DNA of 64,000 nt, taken from Prevotella sp. UBA2725 (GTDB taxonomy: Bacteria; Bacteroidota; Bacteroidia; Bacteroidales; Bacteroidaceae). The stretch spans positions 50,306 to 114,305 of the forward strand of contig DEKJ01000058.1 of assembly GCA_002353825.1 (NCBI GenBank), written 5' to 3'. Made by a program: the position numbers and the translations under genes. The notes under the pieces were generated by a model. It did not search any database and was not told the origin of the DNA. It saw only the letters and a list, made by a program, of their open reading frames with translations. Below are positions 52,175-60,712 of the stretch, one piece after another. Positions within the stretch are counted from its first letter, which is position 1, and every line of letters begins with the position of its first letter.

Positions 52175-53719
52175 TTACTCCCATTCGATTGTCGATGGCG
52201 GTTTTGAGGAGATGTCATAGCATACGCGGTTTACGCCCTTGACCTTACGTATGATCTCGTTGGAGACATCTGCCATGAAGTCGTAAGGCAGGTGAGCCCA
52301 GTCGGCGGTCATGGCGTCCATGGAGGTCACGGCACGCAGAGCCACGGGGTGCTCGTAGGTACGCTCATCGCCCATCACTCCCACGGAGCGGATGGTAGAG
52401 AGCAGTACGGTGCCAGCTTGCCATACATTGTCGTAGAGCGATGTGCCGTCCGGCATCTTGTATTCGTGCATCTTCTCGATGTAGATATCGTCGGCATCCT
52501 GCAGGATACGTACTTTTTCACGTGTGATATCGCCAAGGATACGCACGGCGAGACCTGGACCTGGGAAAGGATGACGCTTGATGAGACGTTCAGGCATCTT
52601 CAGCTCATAGCCCACGCGGCGCACCTCGTCCTTGAACAACCATTTCAGCGGTTCACAGAGATGGAGCTTCATGTCCTTCGGCAGGCCACCCACATTGTGG
52701 TGACTCTTGATGGTCATACCTGTGATGCTTAGGCTCTCGATGCGGTCGGGATAGATCGTACCCTGGGCGAGCCATTTGGCATCCGTGATTTTCTTAGCTT
52801 CGGCATTGAACACCTCCACGAAGTCGCGGCCGATGATCTTACGCTTCTTCTCAGGGTCAGTGACACCTTCGAGGTCCTTGAAGAACTTGTCGCTGGCATC
52901 GACACCGATGACGTTGAGGCCGAGACCGTTGTAGGCATCCATGACCTTCGTGAACTCGTTCTTGCGGAGCATGCCGTGATCGACGAAGATACAAGTGAGG
53001 TTCTTGCCGATGGCACGGTGCAGCAGTGTAGCGCATACGGAAGAGTCGACACCGCCGGAGAGACCGAGGATGACGCGGTCGTTGCCGATCTGCTCGCGCA
53101 GTTCCTTGACCGTGCTCTCCACGAAGGAGGCAGGGCTCCACTCCTGCTTACTACCGCAGATGTCGACGACAAAGTTCTTCAGGAGTTGTTTGCCCTGCAG
53201 GGTGTGGTACACCTCCGGGTGGAACTGTACGCACCAAACGCGGTCGTTGTCGTTGGCGAAGGCAGCGTATTTGACGTCGGCCGTCGAGCCGATGACATGA
53301 TAACCTTCGGGGATGGCGGTGATCGTGTCACCGTGACTCATCCACACCTGCGAGCCTTTCTCAAAACCTTTAAAGATCGGCGACTGTGTGTCGATGGTCT
53401 CGAGGTTGGCACGGCCATACTCGCGGGTACCCGTCTGCTCCACGTTGCCACCGAGCGAGTAGCTGATAAACTGGGCTCCGTAGCAGATGCCGAGCACGGG
53501 GTAGTGGCCAATGATCTGCGAGAGGTCAACCTTGAACGCTTCCTTGTCGTGGACAGAATAAGGACTGCCACTGAGGATGACACCGATGATGGACGGGTCG
53601 TCCTTCGGGAACTTGTTGTAAGGCAGAATCTCACAGAACGTGTCCAGCTCGCGCACACGACGGCCGATGAGCTGCGTGGTCTGCGATCCGAAGTCGAGAA
53701 TGATGATTTTCTGTTGCAT
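52175..53719 (-). CDS. guaA: GMP synthase (glutamine-hydrolysing)
   Basis: 514 residues. The N-terminal class I glutaminase has the nucleophile Cys79 in LGICYGAQF and the His/Glu pair in CVQFHPEVYHT. The ATP-pyrophosphatase domain has the P-loop LGLSGGVDSSVCATLL, and the dimerisation domain ends with STIEWE. It converts XMP to GMP. It lies one base after the MurU-like gene, inside a compact operon running from 58280. Confidence 0.97.
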   Translation of the reverse strand: MQQKIIILDFGSQTTQLIGRRVRELDTFCEILPYNKFPKDDPSIIGVILSGSPYSVHDKEAFKVDLSQIIGHYPVLGICYGAQFISYSLGGNVEQTGTREYGRANLETIDTQSPIFKGFEKGSQVWMSHGDTITAIPEGYHVIGSTADVKYAAFANDNDRVWCVQFHPEVYHTLQGKQLLKNFVVDICGSKQEWSPASFVESTVKELREQIGNDRVILGLSGGVDSSVCATLLHRAIGKNLTCIFVDHGMLRKNEFTKVMDAYNGLGLNVIGVDASDKFFKDLEGVTDPEKKRKIIGRDFVEVFNAEAKKITDAKWLAQGTIYPDRIESLSITGMTIKSHHNVGGLPKDMKLHLCEPLKWLFKDEVRRVGYELKMPERLIKRHPFPGPGLAVRILGDITREKVRILQDADDIYIEKMHEYKMPDGTSLYDNVWQAGTVLLSTIRSVGVMGDERTYEHPVALRAVTSMDAMTADWAHLPYDFMADVSNEIIRKVKGVNRVCYDISSKPPSTIEWE

Positions 53720-53720
53720 A

Positions 53721-54542
53721 TTATATAGTTATAAGAAATTTCTCTGCCTCATGCAGCGTGTCGAGCTTGCCGACATCCATCAGTTTGAGGTCTGGCTTGA
53801 AATAGCCTTTGATGGGTACGCGGCGGCAGATAGTGAGATAGAAGTCCATGATCGGGAACTTGTCGGGAGCACCGACCATATAAGTGAACATGCGGGGGTA
53901 GAATAGATGAATGCCACTGAAGGCAAAGAGCTTAAGGCCCGCGATTGTGAGCGGCTCGTCCGTAGCAATGATAGGATAATGCTGGCTTTCCAAAGCCTCT
54001 TTCACCTCGGGCCAGGGCGACTTCACCTCGCCGGTCTCGATGTTCACCCAGCCCACGAGTTGCATGTTTTCGTTGAAGACGAGATAGCGCTTCGTCTTTC
54101 GCCAGCTCACGAGCAACTGGGCGCCAGCCATCTGATGAGGTACGCCACAGTCGAGGCACATCACCTTGGGATCAAGCGTATAGAACTTAGCCAGGTCGAC
54201 ATTGCTCAGAATATCTACATTATGGATGAGGATGGGCAGGTTGGAGCGGAAGAGATGTGCAGCCTTGCGCAGTCCGCCGCCCGTATCGAGGAGCTTGTCG
54301 GTCTCGTCGCTGATCTGGATGTCCAGTCCGAAGTTGTCGTTCTCCTTCAGATAGTCGATGATCTGATTGGAGAAGTGGTGGACATTGACGACGAGATGGT
54401 CGAAGCCGGCATCCCGCAGTTTATAGATTACGCGCTGAATAAGCGGCATGCCGCCTACTGGCACCATGGCTTTCGGCATCGTGTCGGTAAGCGGCTTGAG
54501 GCGGGTACCCATGCCCGCGGCAAATATCATTGCTTGCATCAT
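53721..54542 (-). CDS. MurU-like sugar-1-phosphate nucleotidyltransferase
   Basis: 273 residues from the ATG at 54542, which overlaps the upstream small gene as ATGA (an ATG three bases on is equally good). AMIFAAGMGTRLKPLTDTMPK and DTGGGLRKAAHLF are close to MurU, the MurNAc-1-phosphate uridylyltransferase of the cell-wall recycling bypass; other hexose-1-phosphate enzymes share the first motif. The gene two positions upstream encodes an AmgK-like kinase, the normal partner of MurU, which strengthens the call. Product would be UDP-MurNAc. Confidence 0.78.
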   Translation of the reverse strand: MMQAMIFAAGMGTRLKPLTDTMPKAMVPVGGMPLIQRVIYKLRDAGFDHLVVNVHHFSNQIIDYLKENDNFGLDIQISDETDKLLDTGGGLRKAAHLFRSNLPILIHNVDILSNVDLAKFYTLDPKVMCLDCGVPHQMAGAQLLVSWRKTKRYLVFNENMQLVGWVNIETGEVKSPWPEVKEALESQHYPIIATDEPLTIAGLKLFAFSGIHLFYPRMFTYMVGAPDKFPIMDFYLTICRRVPIKGYFKPDLKLMDVGKLDTLHEAEKFLITI

Positions 54543-54643
54543 AGTGATTCGAGCCATTTCCTTCCTGACGGAGTCTTCTTCATCCAGAAAAGGAATCCGT
54601 AGGCGAAGACTGCAATGAGTCCAAAAGTCATTATCATTATCAT
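54539..54643 (-). CDS. Small single-span membrane protein (34 residues)
   Basis: The frame begins MIMIMTFGLIAVFAYGFLFW and continues MKKTPSGRKWLESL. One hydrophobic helix of about 18 residues is followed by a basic tail, so an inner-membrane protein with the C-terminus in the cytoplasm is likely. It starts nine bases after the AmgK-RapZ stop and its own stop overlaps the MurU-like start as ATGA. The tight packing supports translation. Function unknown; it could tether the pathway to the membrane. Confidence 0.6.
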   Translation of the reverse strand: MIMIMTFGLIAVFAYGFLFWMKKTPSGRKWLESL

Positions 54644-54652
54644 AAGCGACTC

Positions 54653-56197
54653 TTATTTTGTTGCAGGTAAAATCTGTTGAATGTTTTGCTCACGATGCGT
54701 GACATGAACCTCGATGCCGAACTTCTTGTTGAGATGCTCAGCGAGATGTTGGGCACTGTAGACGGAGCGGTGCTGACCACCTGTGCAGCCGAAGCAGAAC
54801 ATCAGATGGGTGAAGCCACGCTGGATATAGCGTGCCACATGCTTGTCGGCAAGGGCGTAGACATGATCGAGGAATTCGAGAATCTCGCCATCGTCCTCCA
54901 AGAAGCGGATGACTGGCTCGTCGAGCCCCGTGAGCTTCTTGTAAGGCTCATAGCGACCGGGGTTATGCGTTGAGCGGCAGTCGAAGACATAACCACCGCC
55001 GTTGCCCGACGGATCCTCGGGGATGCCTTTCTTATACGAGAAGCTATAGACATCGACCACGAGCGGGCCTTTACCGTCATATTTGGAGAAGGTAGGCAGT
55101 CCATCTTGTGGATGCTGCGGATAGATGTCGCTTGTCGTTGTTTTGAATCCGTCCTTACGCGGCTGTATCACAGGGTCTTTATGCGCATATTGCGGCAGTT
55201 GCGTGAGCCTCGTCAGCACATCGCGCAGGTAAGGGTAGGGGAGCAGGTCCTCACGCAGTTTGAGCAGGTCGCGCAGGTTATCCATAGCGGGCGGGATACT
55301 GTCGATGAAATGCTGCTTATGCTCGAAGTAACCGCGGAAACCGTAGGCTCCTAAGACCTGCATCGTGCGGAAGAGCACAAAGAGCGTGAGACGTCCGGCG
55401 AAATGTCGAACGGTCGGCACCTCGGTGTATTGCTTCAGTGCGTCATAATATTCGGCGATTAAGTTACGACGCAGTTTGAACGAATATTTTGCGGAAGCCT
55501 GCCACAAGAACGAAGCGATATCGTAATAGAACGGTCCTTTGCGACCTCCCTGGAAGTCGATGAAGTAAGGGTTGCCATCTTTATCGAGCATGACATTGCG
55601 AGCCTGGAAGTCGCGGTAGAGGAAGCCTTGATTTGATTCAGAAGTGAGATCACGCGCCAGACTGCGGAAGTTAGCCTCGAGATGTACTTCGTTGAAGTCA
55701 AGCTCTGAGGGTTTCAGAAAGCAATATTTGAAATAGTTGAGGTCGAAGAGCACACCCTCCACGTCAAACTCCGGCTGCGGATAGCACACGCTCCAGTCCA
55801 TGCCGCGAGCGCCACGAATCTGAAGGTTCGGCAGTGCGCGGATCGTCTTCTTCAGTAGTTCCTGCTCAGCGAGGTTATAACGTCCGCCCGCCTCACGTCC
55901 GCCTTTGATGGCATCAAAGAGTGAGGTGAAACCAAGATCCGTCTGCAGATACCGCATTTCGTCATCACTCACGGCGAGCACCTCCGGCACCGGCAGTTTC
56001 TGCTGGACAAAATGGCGGTCGATGGAGATGAAGGCATGGTCTTCCTCCTGACTCGTGCCAATGGCGCCGATAACGGTCTTGCCGTCAGTCCCTGACAGAC
56101 GGTAATACTGGCGGTTGCTGCCTGCTCCCGCAAGCTTCTCTACATGAGCCGGCTCCATGCCCGCCCATTTCTTATATAGTTCAATGAGTTGCTGCAT
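54653..56197 (-). CDS. AmgK-like kinase fused to a RapZ C-terminal domain
   Basis: 514 residues. Residues 1 to about 340 are an aminoglycoside-phosphotransferase-fold kinase with the catalytic loop GFLYRDFQARNVMLD and the metal-binding Asp in FIDFQGGRKGPFYYDI. This loop is much like AmgK, which phosphorylates MurNAc or GlcNAc at the anomeric carbon. From about residue 375 a RapZ C-terminal domain follows: SFSYKKGIP, FDCRSTHNPG, LTGLDEPV and FGCTGGQHRSVYSAQHLAEHL. In E. coli this domain binds glucosamine 6-phosphate; here the RapZ N-terminal P-loop half is absent. It overlaps the upstream small membrane gene by 17 bp. Confidence 0.82.
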   Translation of the reverse strand: MQQLIELYKKWAGMEPAHVEKLAGAGSNRQYYRLSGTDGKTVIGAIGTSQEEDHAFISIDRHFVQQKLPVPEVLAVSDDEMRYLQTDLGFTSLFDAIKGGREAGGRYNLAEQELLKKTIRALPNLQIRGARGMDWSVCYPQPEFDVEGVLFDLNYFKYCFLKPSELDFNEVHLEANFRSLARDLTSESNQGFLYRDFQARNVMLDKDGNPYFIDFQGGRKGPFYYDIASFLWQASAKYSFKLRRNLIAEYYDALKQYTEVPTVRHFAGRLTLFVLFRTMQVLGAYGFRGYFEHKQHFIDSIPPAMDNLRDLLKLREDLLPYPYLRDVLTRLTQLPQYAHKDPVIQPRKDGFKTTTSDIYPQHPQDGLPTFSKYDGKGPLVVDVYSFSYKKGIPEDPSGNGGGYVFDCRSTHNPGRYEPYKKLTGLDEPVIRFLEDDGEILEFLDHVYALADKHVARYIQRGFTHLMFCFGCTGGQHRSVYSAQHLAEHLNKKFGIEVHVTHREQNIQQILPATK

Positions 56198-56402
56198 CTT
56201 GTTCGTGTTCTTGCCTCAAGTCATCAAAGAATTTCTTTGTCTTGCGGCGATATTCATAGTTAGCGATGAGTGCATCGACGACGAAGAGCAGCATCATGAT
56301 TCCCAGAGACATCCAGAATGAATGAGTCAGGAATACGAGGCCGGCGCAGATAAGCAGAAACACGGCTATCTTCTGCCAGTTAAGGTGCAATTTCTTTATC
56401 AT
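56181..56402 (-). CDS. Small membrane protein, two hydrophobic segments
   Basis: 73 residues. Two hydrophobic helices (about 11-29 and 31-48) are followed by a charged tail (YEYRRKTKKFFDDLRQEHEQD). Both ends should be cytoplasmic. It lies 27 bp after the lipoate gene and overlaps the kinase fusion by 17 bp, so it belongs to the operon. Family not recognised; its function is unknown. Confidence 0.75.
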   Translation of the reverse strand: MIKKLHLNWQKIAVFLLICAGLVFLTHSFWMSLGIMMLLFVVDALIANYEYRRKTKKFFDDLRQEHEQDAATH

Positions 56403-56429
56403 GGAGCAAAGATAATCATTTTTAAGCGA

Positions 56430-58280
56430 TTATTGCGGAAAGTCGGAAAGTTTTTTGTGCAAAACTTGCTCGGCATGATAGGACGAGCGGACGAGCGGTG
56501 CGCTCTCCACATATTTGAAACCTTTGCTGAGGGCGATGTCGCGATACTCCTTGAACTGTTGCGGCGTGATGTATGCCTTCACGGGAAGGTGTTGGGCTGT
56601 GGGTTGCAGATACTGTCCCAATGTGAGGATGGTGCAGCCGGTGGCAAGGATGTCATCCATGGCTTGCAGAATCTCGTCGTGGGTCTCTCCCAAGCCGAGC
56701 ATCATGCCGGTCTTGCATCGGATACCCGCCTTGGCGATGGTGCGGAGAACCTCTAAACTCGTGTCATAGGTAGCCACAGAGCGAACGGACGGTGTGAGTC
56801 GCCGCACAGTCTCCATGTTATGCCCGACGACATCGGGCTTCGTGGCAAGTACCTTTTCAATCAGCTCCGTCTTTCCTCGGAAGTCGGGGATAAGCAGTTC
56901 GATGCCGGTGTGCGGGTTGAGTCGTCGGCACTCCTTCACGGTCTCAGCCCAGTGGTGTGCACCATAGTCGGGCAGATCATCTCGGTCTACCGATGTGATG
57001 ACGGCATAGCGCAGGTGCATCTGCTGGATCGACTGTGCCACTTTCTGCGGCTCATTGGGGTCGAGCGGCAGCGGATGGCCTGAGCGCGTGTTACAGAATC
57101 TGCAGCAGCGTGTACAGATGTCGCCACCGATCATGAACGTCGCTGTGCCATTGCGCCAGCACTCGTTGCGGTTCGGGCAGAGCCCGCTCTCGCAGATCGT
57201 ATGCAGACGGTGTTCATGGATGATCTGCTGCGTGTCGCCATAGTGATGGTCCGTCAGCATGCTCGTGCGTAGCCACTCCGGCTTGGCGACATGAGGCGGA
57301 CGGCCGAAGAGCAGACGAAGCAACTGGTCATTGCGCATGCCGCGGATAAAGGTACTGACATCGGTGCTCTCCAAGGCTTTCTCTACGGCTTCACGTGTGA
57401 AGTCGGTGCCTTTCAATGTATGAACAAGCTCGTCAATGTTTTTCAACACAAAGAAGTCACCGCCGAAGCGGAGATCTTCAATCTTGAAGTTCTTCACACT
57501 CACATAAGCCTCTACAATGCCTACGTCGGGAAAGCGGTGCTTGCAGGAAAGCGTGTAGGGTGGGTTCTTGCCCCGGATGAATGCGTCTGAAGCCCAGTTC
57601 TTCTCTAATACCTCAATCTGTGCCATGTCGGCAGCCGTGAGTTTGCGGCAGGCGTCTCTACAGATATGATGCTGGGCAAAGTTGACGAGCTCCTGCATCG
57701 TCATCGAGGTATAGTCGCCTACATTCGTCACCTTCGACGAGATGGAAGCCACGCCTTTCGAAGGCAGTTTCTCTTTGTTTGTCGTGATGCAGGGCTGCAG
57801 GATGCTGAGGTCTGCCTTAAATAATAAGGAGTTGTGCATGACGTTGCGGTTCGGGGCTGTATAGAAGGCAGCACCTGCCACTTTCTTGCCGTCGACGAGG
57901 ATGTCATTGCGGCCCGTGACCTCAGCAGGTATGTCGGCGGCTCTCAGCGTGTCTGCCGTGAGTCCCATATATTTCTTGAACGTCTCCTCCACATTCTGCT
58001 GCTTCACGATATAAGACCATTGCTGGCAGCCACTGTCGGAGAATATGCAGCCACCTCCGCTCTTCCGCCGGAAGATGCCGACACCATGCTCCCGACAGTA
58101 GGCTTCATTGACCTCATTCTCAATGAGTTGGTTGCGGCCCACCATGAGGCAGGGCTGCACGGTCCAGATAAAGAAATACTCGTCATCATCGAAGTGGGTG
58201 GCAACATATTCCTCTACGGCAAAGTAGAAAGCCGGCGTCTTCCGCTCTTCAGCTATCTCGGGTATCAATAGGTATTTCAT
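56430..58280 (-). CDS. Fused lipoate--protein ligase and lipoyl synthase
   Basis: 616 residues from the ATG at 58280; a longer frame would run through the promoter. The N-terminal half (to about 330) is an LplA-type ligase with IFRRKSGGGCIFSDSG and DILVDGKKVAGAAFY. The C-terminal half is radical-SAM LipA: the auxiliary cluster cysteines in CESGLCPNRNEC (C-x4-C-x5-C) and the SAM cluster in CTRCCRFCNTRSG (C-x3-C-x2-C). One polypeptide could therefore attach octanoate or lipoate and insert the sulphurs. First gene of a seven-gene operon. Confidence 0.93.
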   Translation of the reverse strand: MKYLLIPEIAEERKTPAFYFAVEEYVATHFDDDEYFFIWTVQPCLMVGRNQLIENEVNEAYCREHGVGIFRRKSGGGCIFSDSGCQQWSYIVKQQNVEETFKKYMGLTADTLRAADIPAEVTGRNDILVDGKKVAGAAFYTAPNRNVMHNSLLFKADLSILQPCITTNKEKLPSKGVASISSKVTNVGDYTSMTMQELVNFAQHHICRDACRKLTAADMAQIEVLEKNWASDAFIRGKNPPYTLSCKHRFPDVGIVEAYVSVKNFKIEDLRFGGDFFVLKNIDELVHTLKGTDFTREAVEKALESTDVSTFIRGMRNDQLLRLLFGRPPHVAKPEWLRTSMLTDHHYGDTQQIIHEHRLHTICESGLCPNRNECWRNGTATFMIGGDICTRCCRFCNTRSGHPLPLDPNEPQKVAQSIQQMHLRYAVITSVDRDDLPDYGAHHWAETVKECRRLNPHTGIELLIPDFRGKTELIEKVLATKPDVVGHNMETVRRLTPSVRSVATYDTSLEVLRTIAKAGIRCKTGMMLGLGETHDEILQAMDDILATGCTILTLGQYLQPTAQHLPVKAYITPQQFKEYRDIALSKGFKYVESAPLVRSSYHAEQVLHKKLSDFPQ

Positions 58281-58301
58281 CAGTTCCTTGTTTGGTTGCA
58301 A

Positions 58302-58332
58302 CAAAATTACTAAATGCAGCGGATTCCACAAA
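58302..58332 (-). promoter_or_regulatory. Promoter of the lipoate-to-guaA operon
   Basis: Minus strand: TTTG (58332-58329), 19 bp, TAATTTTG (58309-58302), 22 bp before the ATG at 58280. Full consensus. It also supports the start chosen for the fusion gene. Confidence 0.85.
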
Positions 58333-58406
58333 ATTTAAAGCACTAATTATGATAGTTTCAATATAGAAGATTTTCTGAAGACCTCTTTCTATAAGATATA
58401 TTTTTC

Positions 58407-58523
58407 TCACACGGATCTTAAAGATCTTAAAGATAGCTACGCTGTTCGCTACGCGGGGATGCTTAAGGTATGTGTAGCCGCAAAGCGGCGTAACCATCTT
58501 TAAAATCTTTAAGATCCGTGTGA
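58407..58523. repeat. Inverted-repeat element between lipoate operon and groEL
   Basis: Nineteen bases at each end (58407-58425 and 58505-58523, ending TCACACGGATC) are exact reverse complements, and pairing continues imperfectly inwards (TTAAAGAT, then TACGC). It looks like a 117-bp hairpin element with no coding capacity. Apart from this, the lipoate promoter and the groEL terminator, nothing is seen in 58281-58605. Confidence 0.8.
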
Positions 58524-58547
58524 AATGACAATCTTGGGGAATAACAA

Positions 58548-58581
58548 CAAAAAAGGTGCAAACCTTTCGATTTGCACCTTT
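58548..58581 (-). terminator. Intrinsic terminator after groEL
   Basis: A perfect 11-bp stem (AAAGGTGCAAA with TTTGCACCTTT) around an eight-base loop, followed by T residues on the minus strand, 25 bp after the groEL stop. Confidence 0.9.
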
Positions 58582-58605
58582 ATATAGAGTTTTATAATCT
58601 TCCGA

Positions 58606-60225
58606 TTACATCATGCCGGGCTGTGCGGGAGCCACAGGAGCTTTCTCCTCAGGCTTGTCGCAGATGAGGCACTCTGTTGTCAGGAACATGCCAGCGATAG
58701 AAGCAGCGTTCTCAAGAGCCACGCGCTCCACCTTAGCCGGATCGATGACACCAGCCTTGCGCAGATCCTCGTACTTGTCCTCACGAGCGTTGTAACCGAA
58801 GTCACCCTCGCCCTGACGAACCTTGTCGACAACCACGGCACCCTCGCCACCAGCGTTGGTAACGATCTGGCGCAGAGGCTCCTCGATAGCGCGACGTACG
58901 ATGTTGATACCTGTCTGCTCATCAGCGTTGTCACCCTTAAGGTCCTCAAGAGCCTTCTGAGCACGGATGTAAGTCGTGCCACCGCCAACGACAACACCTT
59001 CCTCTGTAGCTGCACGTGTAGCGCAGAGAGCGTCGTCAACGCGGTCTTTCTTCTCCTTCATCTCAACCTCGGAGTTAGCACCGACATAGAGCACTGCCAC
59101 ACCGCCGGCGAGCTTAGCTAGACGCTCCTGCAGTTTCTCCTTATCGTAGCTGCTCTTTGTGTTAGCAATCTCGTTCTTGATCTGGTTCACACGCTCCTGG
59201 ATGTTCTCCTTAGCGCCTGCACCACCAACGATGGTCGTGTTGTCCTTTGTCACTGTGACCTTCTTGGCAGAACCAAGCATCTCCAGTGTAGCCTGCTCGA
59301 GCTTCAAGCCCTTCTCCTCACTGATGACGACTCCACCGGTCAGAACGGCGATATCCTCAAGCATTGCCTTACGACGGTCGCCGAAGCCAGGAGCCTTGAC
59401 AGCGCAGATCTTCAGGCTGCCACGCAGACGGTTGACAACGAGCGTTGTCAGAGCCTCGGAATCGACATCCTCAGCGATGACGAGCAATGGGCGGCCACTC
59501 TCTGCAGCGGGCTGCAGGATAGGCAAGAACTCCTTCAGGTTGCTGATCTTCTTATCATAGATAAGGATGTAAGGATCATCCATGACGCACTCCATCTTGT
59601 CGGTATCGGTAACGAAGTAACCGGACAGATAGCCGCGGTCGAACTGCATACCCTCTGTCACACCGATAGAAGTGTCGCGGGTCTTGCTGTCCTCAACGGT
59701 GATGACACCGTCCTTAGAGACCTTACGCATAGCGTCAGCAAGAAGCTTACCGATCTCAGGATCGTTGTTGGCAGATACGGTAGCTACCTGCTCAATCTTA
59801 TCGTAGTTGTCACCGACGACCTCAGCGTTGTTCTTGATGTACTCAACAACCTTAGCCACGGCCTTGTCGATACCACGCTTCAGATCCATTGGGTTGGCAC
59901 CAGCAGTGACGTTCTTCAGACCCTCGTTAACAATAGCCTGAGTGAGGATCGTTGCGGTTGTTGTACCGTCACCTGCATCGTCACCAGTCTTGGAAGCTAC
60001 GCTCTTGACGAGCTGTGCACCTGTGTTCTGGAACTTATCCTCGAGTTCAACCTCCTTGGCGACTGTTACGCCATCCTTTGTGATCTGAGGAGCACCGAAC
60101 TTCTTCTCAATCACAACGTTGCGGCCCTTAGGACCGAGTGTCACCTTTACGGCGTTAGCGAGCTGGTCAACGCCTTCTTTCAGAAGCTCACGTGCTTCTG
60201 TATCGTATTTGATAATCTTAGCCAT
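58606..60225 (-). CDS. groEL: Chaperonin GroEL (60 kDa)
   Basis: 539 residues, full length. It folds proteins in the cytoplasm with GroES. Nucleotide-binding motifs: VTLGPKGRNVVIEKKFGAP, and GDGTTTATILTQAIV; VVGGGTTYIRA near residue 410 is also typical. The C-terminus ends QPGMM, lacking the long GGM repeat of proteobacterial GroEL. Co-transcribed with groES, 29 bp apart. Confidence 0.98.
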   Translation of the reverse strand: MAKIIKYDTEARELLKEGVDQLANAVKVTLGPKGRNVVIEKKFGAPQITKDGVTVAKEVELEDKFQNTGAQLVKSVASKTGDDAGDGTTTATILTQAIVNEGLKNVTAGANPMDLKRGIDKAVAKVVEYIKNNAEVVGDNYDKIEQVATVSANNDPEIGKLLADAMRKVSKDGVITVEDSKTRDTSIGVTEGMQFDRGYLSGYFVTDTDKMECVMDDPYILIYDKKISNLKEFLPILQPAAESGRPLLVIAEDVDSEALTTLVVNRLRGSLKICAVKAPGFGDRRKAMLEDIAVLTGGVVISEEKGLKLEQATLEMLGSAKKVTVTKDNTTIVGGAGAKENIQERVNQIKNEIANTKSSYDKEKLQERLAKLAGGVAVLYVGANSEVEMKEKKDRVDDALCATRAATEEGVVVGGGTTYIRAQKALEDLKGDNADEQTGINIVRRAIEEPLRQIVTNAGGEGAVVVDKVRQGEGDFGYNAREDKYEDLRKAGVIDPAKVERVALENAASIAGMFLTTECLICDKPEEKAPVAPAQPGMM

Positions 60226-60254
60226 TGTTGTATGTATTCTTTAATTGTTATTCA

Positions 60255-60527
60255 TTAGTCTTCCACCACGCCAAGGACATCGCTCTGACGCATCATGAGA
60301 TACTTCTCACCATCGATCTGAAGCTCTGTGCCACTGTATTTGCCATAGAGCACGGTGTCATTCTCTTTGAGCACCATAGGATCGTCCTTTGTGCCGCCAC
60401 CGACAGCAACGACCTTACCGCGCTGTGGCTTCTCCTGAGCTGTGTCAGGAATGATGATTCCACCTACTTTTTCCTCAGCTGGTGCAGGAAGTACCAGCAC
60501 TCTGTCTGCTAATGGTTTAATCTTCAT
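60255..60527 (-). CDS. groES: Co-chaperonin GroES (10 kDa)
   Basis: 90 residues. KPLADRVLVLPAPAEEKVGGI holds the mobile loop that contacts GroEL, and KENDTVLYGKYSGTELQIDG is the conserved C-terminal half. First gene of the groESL operon, with an unusual upstream region (palindrome and -24-like sequence). Confidence 0.98.
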   Translation of the reverse strand: MKIKPLADRVLVLPAPAEEKVGGIIIPDTAQEKPQRGKVVAVGGGTKDDPMVLKENDTVLYGKYSGTELQIDGEKYLMMRQSDVLGVVED

Positions 60528-60567
60528 AGTTCTATATATTTTAAGTATTAATTTATTTCTGTCTTGC

Positions 60568-60595
60568 TTTCATCGATTTCTCGTCCTCGATGAAA
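60568..60595 (-). promoter_or_regulatory. 9-bp inverted repeat in the groES leader
   Basis: TTTCATCGA and TCGATGAAA (60568-60576 and 60587-60595) are exact reverse complements with a 10-bp centre. A second stem, CGGATTG and CAATCCG (60596-60602 and 60609-60615), adjoins it. The 9-10-9 plan recalls CIRCE, but the sequence is unrelated. It could be an operator or an RNA hairpin in the leader. Confidence 0.55.
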
Positions 60596-60625
60596 CGGAT
60601 TGTTCTTTCAATCCGCCCTAACTAA

Positions 60626-60642
60626 TACGAAAACCGTGCCAA
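60626..60642 (-). promoter_or_regulatory. Sigma-54-like promoter candidate for groESL
   Basis: Minus strand: TTGGCACG (-24-like, 60642-60635), four bases, then TCGTA where TTGCA would be expected. The -24 half fits sigma-54 consensus well; the -12 half is poor. No TAnnTTTG box was found in this leader. Confidence 0.4.
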
Positions 60643-60712
60643 AAAGTCATATCCGATAAAGTGTGACAAAAGTGTCAGTCAGTAGTATGACAGATTTGCA
60701 GTCGGTGATATG

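Noticed and set aside
58249..58497. 82-residue minus-strand ORF upstream of the lipoate fusion
   Set aside because: It overlaps the fusion start and its consensus promoter and runs through an inverted-repeat element.
60626..60642. Firm sigma-54 promoter call
   Set aside because: Only the -24 half matches. The -12 half lacks GC, so it is kept as a low-confidence candidate.
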